Source: CALBTQ01 sp036743315 (GTDB taxonomy: Bacteria > Lernaellota > Lernaellaia > Lernaellales > Lernaellaceae). From it: a stretch of 8,206 bases of DNA. A program made the translations under genes and the position numbers. The stretch covers positions 1-8,206 of the forward strand of contig DAINPV010000176.1 of the NCBI GenBank assembly GCA_036743315.1, given 5' to 3'. The notes beneath the pieces were generated by a model. The model made no database searches and had not been told where the DNA came from. It saw only the letters and a program-made list of their open reading frames with translations. Positions 6,271 to 8,206 of this stretch are shown here, piece by piece; the first letter of the stretch is position 1; each line of letters begins with the position of its first letter.

Positions 6271-6551
6271 AGGACGAAGCGCCGAAAAAGGACCGCAAGG
6301 TCGCCGCGGCCATCGCCTACGACGGCAAGAAGGATCGTGCGCCGCGCCTGACCGCCAAGGGCATGGGCGTGATCGCCGAAAAGATCATCGAAAAGGCGAT
6401 CGCGGCCAACGTGCCGTTGCGCGAGGATCCCGACCTGGCCAGCGCGCTGGCCAAGCTGCCGCTGGGCGATGAAATCCCGTCCGAATTGTACCAGGCCGTC
6501 GCCGAAGTCCTGGCTTTCCTCTACAAACTCAACGGCCGGATGAAAAATTAG
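6267..6551 (+). CDS. FlhB C-terminal domain homologue (EscU/YscU/FlhB-type export switch domain, no membrane part)
   Basis: The 94-aa protein corresponds to the cytoplasmic FlhB-CC domain that follows the autocleavage site and recognises export substrates; stand-alone copies are known as FhlB/YlqH or FlhB2. Recognisable pieces are AAAIAYD (13-19, equivalent to AVALKYD of FlhB), RAPRLTAKGMGVIAEKIIEKA (about 24-44), NVPLREDPDLASAL and GDEIPSELYQAVAEVLAFLY (about 67-86). It has no membrane segments and lacks the NPTH autocleavage motif: aligned on the Y of AIAY, NPTH corresponds to KDRK (8-11). ATG 6267 lies in an ATGA overlap with the FliK-like gene, which indicates coupling and suggests that the two products act together. 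In other bacteria such proteins can substitute for FlhB-C or act as small substrate-specificity factors; which applies here is unknown. The gene ends head-on with a minus-strand PilZ gene, the two overlapping by 4 bp. Confidence 0.9.
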   Translation: MKDEAPKKDRKVAAAIAYDGKKDRAPRLTAKGMGVIAEKIIEKAIAANVPLREDPDLASALAKLPLGDEIPSELYQAVAEVLAFLYKLNGRMKN

Positions 6552-6561
6552 CGGTGCCGCT
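6543..6561 (-). terminator. Weak candidate intrinsic terminator at the end of the PilZ gene
   Basis: On the minus strand the end of the PilZ gene reads AGCGG-CA-CCGCT (6561-6550), followed after AA by five T (6547-6543). The stem is only four or five base pairs and overlaps the stop codon, so termination would be poor. The plus strand has no T run here, so it would not terminate the flagellar operon. Confidence 0.2.
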
Positions 6562-7252
6562 TGGCTTGAATTCGTTGGCAGGCGAAGATGTACTGATTGA
6601 GCTTCTGTTGTTCTTCCGAAGGCATTTCGATCCAACGCAACCCGAGATGAAAGCGTTCGCCCTTGCCGCGGCGGATCGAACACACCACGCCGGTCAGCAC
6701 CACTGCGCCGAAGTTTTGCAGTTCCAGATTAATGTTGCGGATCGTCGCGCCGATGCGGATGCCCGCCTCGCGGGGGAAAGAGAGGTTGATACCTTCCTGG
6801 CTGATGTCCTCGACGCGCACCTTGCCGCCGGTGCGGTTCATGCCGATCATCGTACAATCGGCGTTGAGAGTGTCGGCCGGTCGTACGCGGTAGGCGCGCC
6901 GGCGCTGATACAGTACGAGTTCGTCGGGCATGTCCACGGCGAACTGGTCACCCACCGTGCCTTTGCGGCCTTTGTATTGCGTACGGAACGAAAACAGACC
7001 CTGCTGCCGCGTCAGCGTAAAGCAGATGTTCATGGCGGCCTGCGCGGGCACGGCTCGCCAATCGGGCGTGTCTTTGAAGCCGGCCAGCAGCAACTCGGTG
7101 GTGAAGACGTGCACGAAGTTGACGACCAGGTCGGTTTCGACGTCGCCCGAACAGATCACCGCCTGGGTGCGTTCGTCGCAGGCGGAGCGCAACAGATCGA
7201 GCATTGTTGCGCCACGGTATATTGTTTCAGCTTTCTCTTTATAGTCGCTCAT
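6548..7252 (-). CDS. PilZ-domain c-di-GMP-binding protein, YcgR-like
   Basis: PilZ proteins bind cyclic di-GMP; YcgR-type members then slow or bias the flagellar motor. The 234-aa protein has two parts. Residues about 30-110 match the N-terminal YcgR-like beta-barrel in layout (FTLTRQQGLFSFRTQYKG at 78-95, then PDELVLYQRRRAYR leading into PilZ). The PilZ domain covers about 116-228: the R-x3-R ligand motif is R118-R119-A-Y-R122, and the D/N-x-S-x-x-G motif is D149-I-S-Q-E-G154, both complete. The domain ends with LGLRWIEMPSEEQQKLNQYI (203-222). ATG 7252 is chosen because the translation becomes domain-like only from MSDYKEKAE; the open frame continues upstream to 7696, but that part is antisense-frame noise over the DUF169 gene. 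A close AAAGAG (7260-7255) is the only ribosome site seen. The gene converges on the flagellar operon and overlaps its last gene, suggesting a motility role by position. Confidence 0.92.
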   Translation of the reverse strand: MSDYKEKAETIYRGATMLDLLRSACDERTQAVICSGDVETDLVVNFVHVFTTELLLAGFKDTPDWRAVPAQAAMNICFTLTRQQGLFSFRTQYKGRKGTVGDQFAVDMPDELVLYQRRRAYRVRPADTLNADCTMIGMNRTGGKVRVEDISQEGINLSFPREAGIRIGATIRNINLELQNFGAVVLTGVVCSIRRGKGERFHLGLRWIEMPSEEQQKLNQYIFACQRIQAKRHR

Positions 7253-7291
7253 GACTCTTTGGATACTAGCCCAAATTTTTCCGTTTAAATA

Positions 7292-7317
7292 TTTATCGGT
7301 TTGTCGCCTGCGATAAA
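7292..7317. promoter_or_regulatory. Perfect inverted repeat TTTATCG-N12-CGATAAA upstream of the PilZ gene
   Basis: Two 7-bp arms (7292-7298 and 7311-7317) are exact reverse complements with centres 19 bp apart, close to two helical turns, as expected for a dimeric DNA-binding protein. The site lies 40-65 bp before the PilZ start. On the minus strand it overlaps ACCGATAA (7300-7293), seven of eight matches to the sigma-28 -10, though no TAAA-type -35 is found at the right distance. A weak sigma-70 alternative, TTGTTT-N17-GATAAA (7320-7292), overlaps it too. The arms are too A+T-rich to make a convincing terminator for the DUF169 gene. Confidence 0.4.
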
Positions 7318-7323
7318 CAAGGG

Positions 7324-8070
7324 TTATTCGTGCCGCCGGCGCACCTTTTGCCATGATTCGGTGCCCAGGAAGCTTTCGTCGATGTCTCCGGCCATCTCGG
7401 CGAACATGTGCGTAGGCATGGTCAGAGTCAGTAAATTGGCCGGCACATGGGGCCGTGCGGAAACGTCGAACATCCCCAGAATGGCGCGCTGACGTTCCGC
7501 CGCGGCTTCGGCCAGCGGCTCGGCCACCATTTGGCCGCAACCGGCGGCGAAGCGGACGATCACGTTGCTGTCCTCGAGCTCGTTGGCGAAGTCGGCCAGA
7601 ATCACCAGGGCGGAAAGGTGGTCCGGCGGAACGAAGAAAATCACCAACTCCGGCTCGATGCCCTCGGGCAGCTCGGTCAGCGGCACGAAGCAGCAATAGC
7701 GCGCCGGCGCTTCGCGCAGCGGTTGGCGGCCGATTTTCACCTGCGCCAGGGCCGGTGTTTTGATGTAGCGTTCGCCTTCAACCACGCCCTCGAGTCCGCA
7801 GGACAGAAACTCGGCGAAATGCGGGCGCACATCGAAGTTGAATCCCAGATAGCGTCCCGCGCCCGGGCAGCCGTAGGTTTCCGCATCGAAGGCCGCGCTC
7901 TTGCCCTGCGACGCCTGATAGATCAACCCTACGACGCACATGCCGGGTCCCACGCTCTTGTGCGACAACGCGCCGGCCGGCTTTTCGTCGGCGTAGTAGA
8001 CGCCGATCGGCAGGTTTTTCAGGCCGATCGCATCGATAAACTTTTGGGCCATTTCACCATAGGTACGCAT
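7324..8070 (-). CDS. DUF169 family protein, function unknown
   Basis: The 248-aa protein resembles the DUF169 family, common in anaerobic bacteria and archaea and biochemically uncharacterised. Family-like features are the start (EMAQKFIDAIGLKNLPIGVYY), the segment GPGMCVVGLIYQASQG (41-56) followed by CPGAGRYLGF (68-77), FLSCGLEG (88-95), and a PELVIFFVPPDHLSALV stretch near 140-156. It is soluble in appearance, without signal peptide or membrane segment. It has conspicuous cysteines at 45, 68, 91, 126, 127 and 178; several sit in Gly-rich turns, so a metal, flavin or redox role is conceivable, but that is inference. ATG 8070 is preceded on the minus strand by AGGAAGGG about 7 nt upstream, supporting the start. 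It ends 71 bp before the PilZ gene, with an inverted repeat between them. No functional link to the flagellar genes is evident. Confidence 0.85.
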   Translation of the reverse strand: MRTYGEMAQKFIDAIGLKNLPIGVYYADEKPAGALSHKSVGPGMCVVGLIYQASQGKSAAFDAETYGCPGAGRYLGFNFDVRPHFAEFLSCGLEGVVEGERYIKTPALAQVKIGRQPLREAPARYCCFVPLTELPEGIEPELVIFFVPPDHLSALVILADFANELEDSNVIVRFAAGCGQMVAEPLAEAAAERQRAILGMFDVSARPHVPANLLTLTMPTHMFAEMAGDIDESFLGTESWQKVRRRHE

Positions 8071-8118
8071 GTTGTTTCCCTTCCTCGCTGGATAAAAACA
8101 GTGAACGAGAGGCGGGGG

Positions 8119-8131
8119 CGTTTGTCAAACG
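8119..8131. promoter_or_regulatory. Palindrome CGTTTG-N-CAAACG with embedded TTGACA upstream of the DUF169 gene
   Basis: A perfect 6+1+6 palindrome sits directly after the stop of the upstream minus-strand gene and about 50 bp before the DUF169 start. On the minus strand it contains TTGACA (8128-8123), a perfect sigma-70 -35 hexamer; the hexamer 17 bp downstream is TTCACT (8105-8100), only three of six matches to a -10. A repressor at this palindrome would cover the -35. The arms are too short for a terminator and no T run follows. Confidence 0.35.
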
Positions 8132-8132
8132 G

Positions 8133-8206
8133 TTACTGTCCGGCGACTTGCCCCAGGTAGGCGGCGATCTCCTTGGCGTCAACGTCGGAGATGATCGTCG
8201 TTTTCG
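8133..8206 (-). CDS. C-terminal end of a gene, possibly a cytochrome c-type domain (partial)
   Basis: The last 23 codons and stop of a minus-strand gene are visible; the rest lies beyond the window. The peptide KTTIISDVDAKEIAAYLGQV ends in AGQ before TAA. The pattern I-S-D-x-[DE]-A-x-x-I-A-A-Y-L is typical of the final helix of small c-type cytochromes, after the distal Met ligand. The haem-binding CxxCH motif is not in the window, so this reading is tentative; any protein ending in a similar amphipathic helix would fit. Confidence 0.4.
   Translation of the reverse strand, partial: KTTIISDVDAKEIAAYLGQVAGQ

Noticed and set aside
6554..7288. Plus-strand open frame of 244 codons opposite the PilZ gene
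   Set aside because: The real PilZ motifs are on the minus strand; this frame is compositionally biased and has no ribosome site of note.
7290..7316. Plus-strand sigma-28-like site with -10 TGCGATAA (7309-7316)
   Set aside because: The -35 match is poor, and the site would direct transcription antisense into the DUF169 gene with no plus-strand gene to serve. The similarity comes from the inverted repeat.
7253..7696. N-terminal extension of the PilZ frame to 382 codons
   Set aside because: The extension overlaps the DUF169 gene on the same strand, is Arg-rich without structure, and domain-like sequence begins only at ATG 7252.
7447..8160. Plus-strand open frame of 237 codons opposite the DUF169 gene
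   Set aside because: It is an antisense shadow; the minus-strand product shows family features and a good ribosome site.

Overview
The window is GC-rich, densely packed bacterial DNA. Most of it (about 1-6551, plus strand) is the 3' part of a flagellar operon: the end of flhA, then flhF, flhG, a small membrane-protein gene, fliA (sigma-28), a single-domain CheY-like receiver gene, an unnamed small basic protein gene, a FliK-like gene and a gene for a stand-alone FlhB C-terminal domain. The flhA-flhF-flhG-fliA order, the small orphan flagellar genes and the detached FlhB cytoplasmic domain suggest a deltaproteobacterial-type lineage (Desulfobacterota, Myxococcota or a related candidate phylum). 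The DUF169 protein on the other strand fits an anaerobic or metabolically versatile bacterium of that kind. The lineage is an inference from gene content, not from a marker tree.

Layout: 1-1209 encodes the last two membrane segments and the cytoplasmic domain of FlhA, the export-gate protein. 1213-2442 (FlhF, SRP-type GTPase) and 2464-3357 (FlhG, MinD-type ATPase) form the pair that sets flagellar position and number. 3368-3556 is a 62-codon, two-segment membrane protein gene that lacks an ATG, GTG or TTG at its 5' end; it appears to use CTG after a good ribosome binding site, and its stop overlaps the fliA start (ATGA). 3553-4335 is fliA. A 65-bp gap holding a sigma-28-like promoter precedes the CheY-like gene (4401-4784). 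Then come a 99-residue basic protein (4834-5133), a FliK-like protein (5134-6270, starting immediately after the previous stop) and the FlhB C-domain homologue (6267-6551, ATGA overlap). The last two concern length control and substrate switching of the flagellar export machine.

From 6548 onward all genes are on the minus strand and converge on the flagellar operon. A YcgR-like PilZ protein (6548-7252, c-di-GMP binding motifs intact) overlaps flhB2 tail-to-tail by 4 bases and is a plausible c-di-GMP effector of motility. A DUF169 protein (7324-8070) follows, then the last 23 codons of a gene (8133-8206) that looks like the end of a cytochrome c-type domain. Each of the two minus-strand intergenic gaps contains a short perfect inverted repeat placed where a promoter or operator would sit.

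No stretch longer than 300 bases lacks a gene. I saw no tRNA, rRNA, CRISPR array, insertion sequence or phage gene. The clearest under-described elements are the CTG-started small membrane protein, the 99-residue orphan with its FliK/FlhB-domain neighbours, and the two operator-like inverted repeats.
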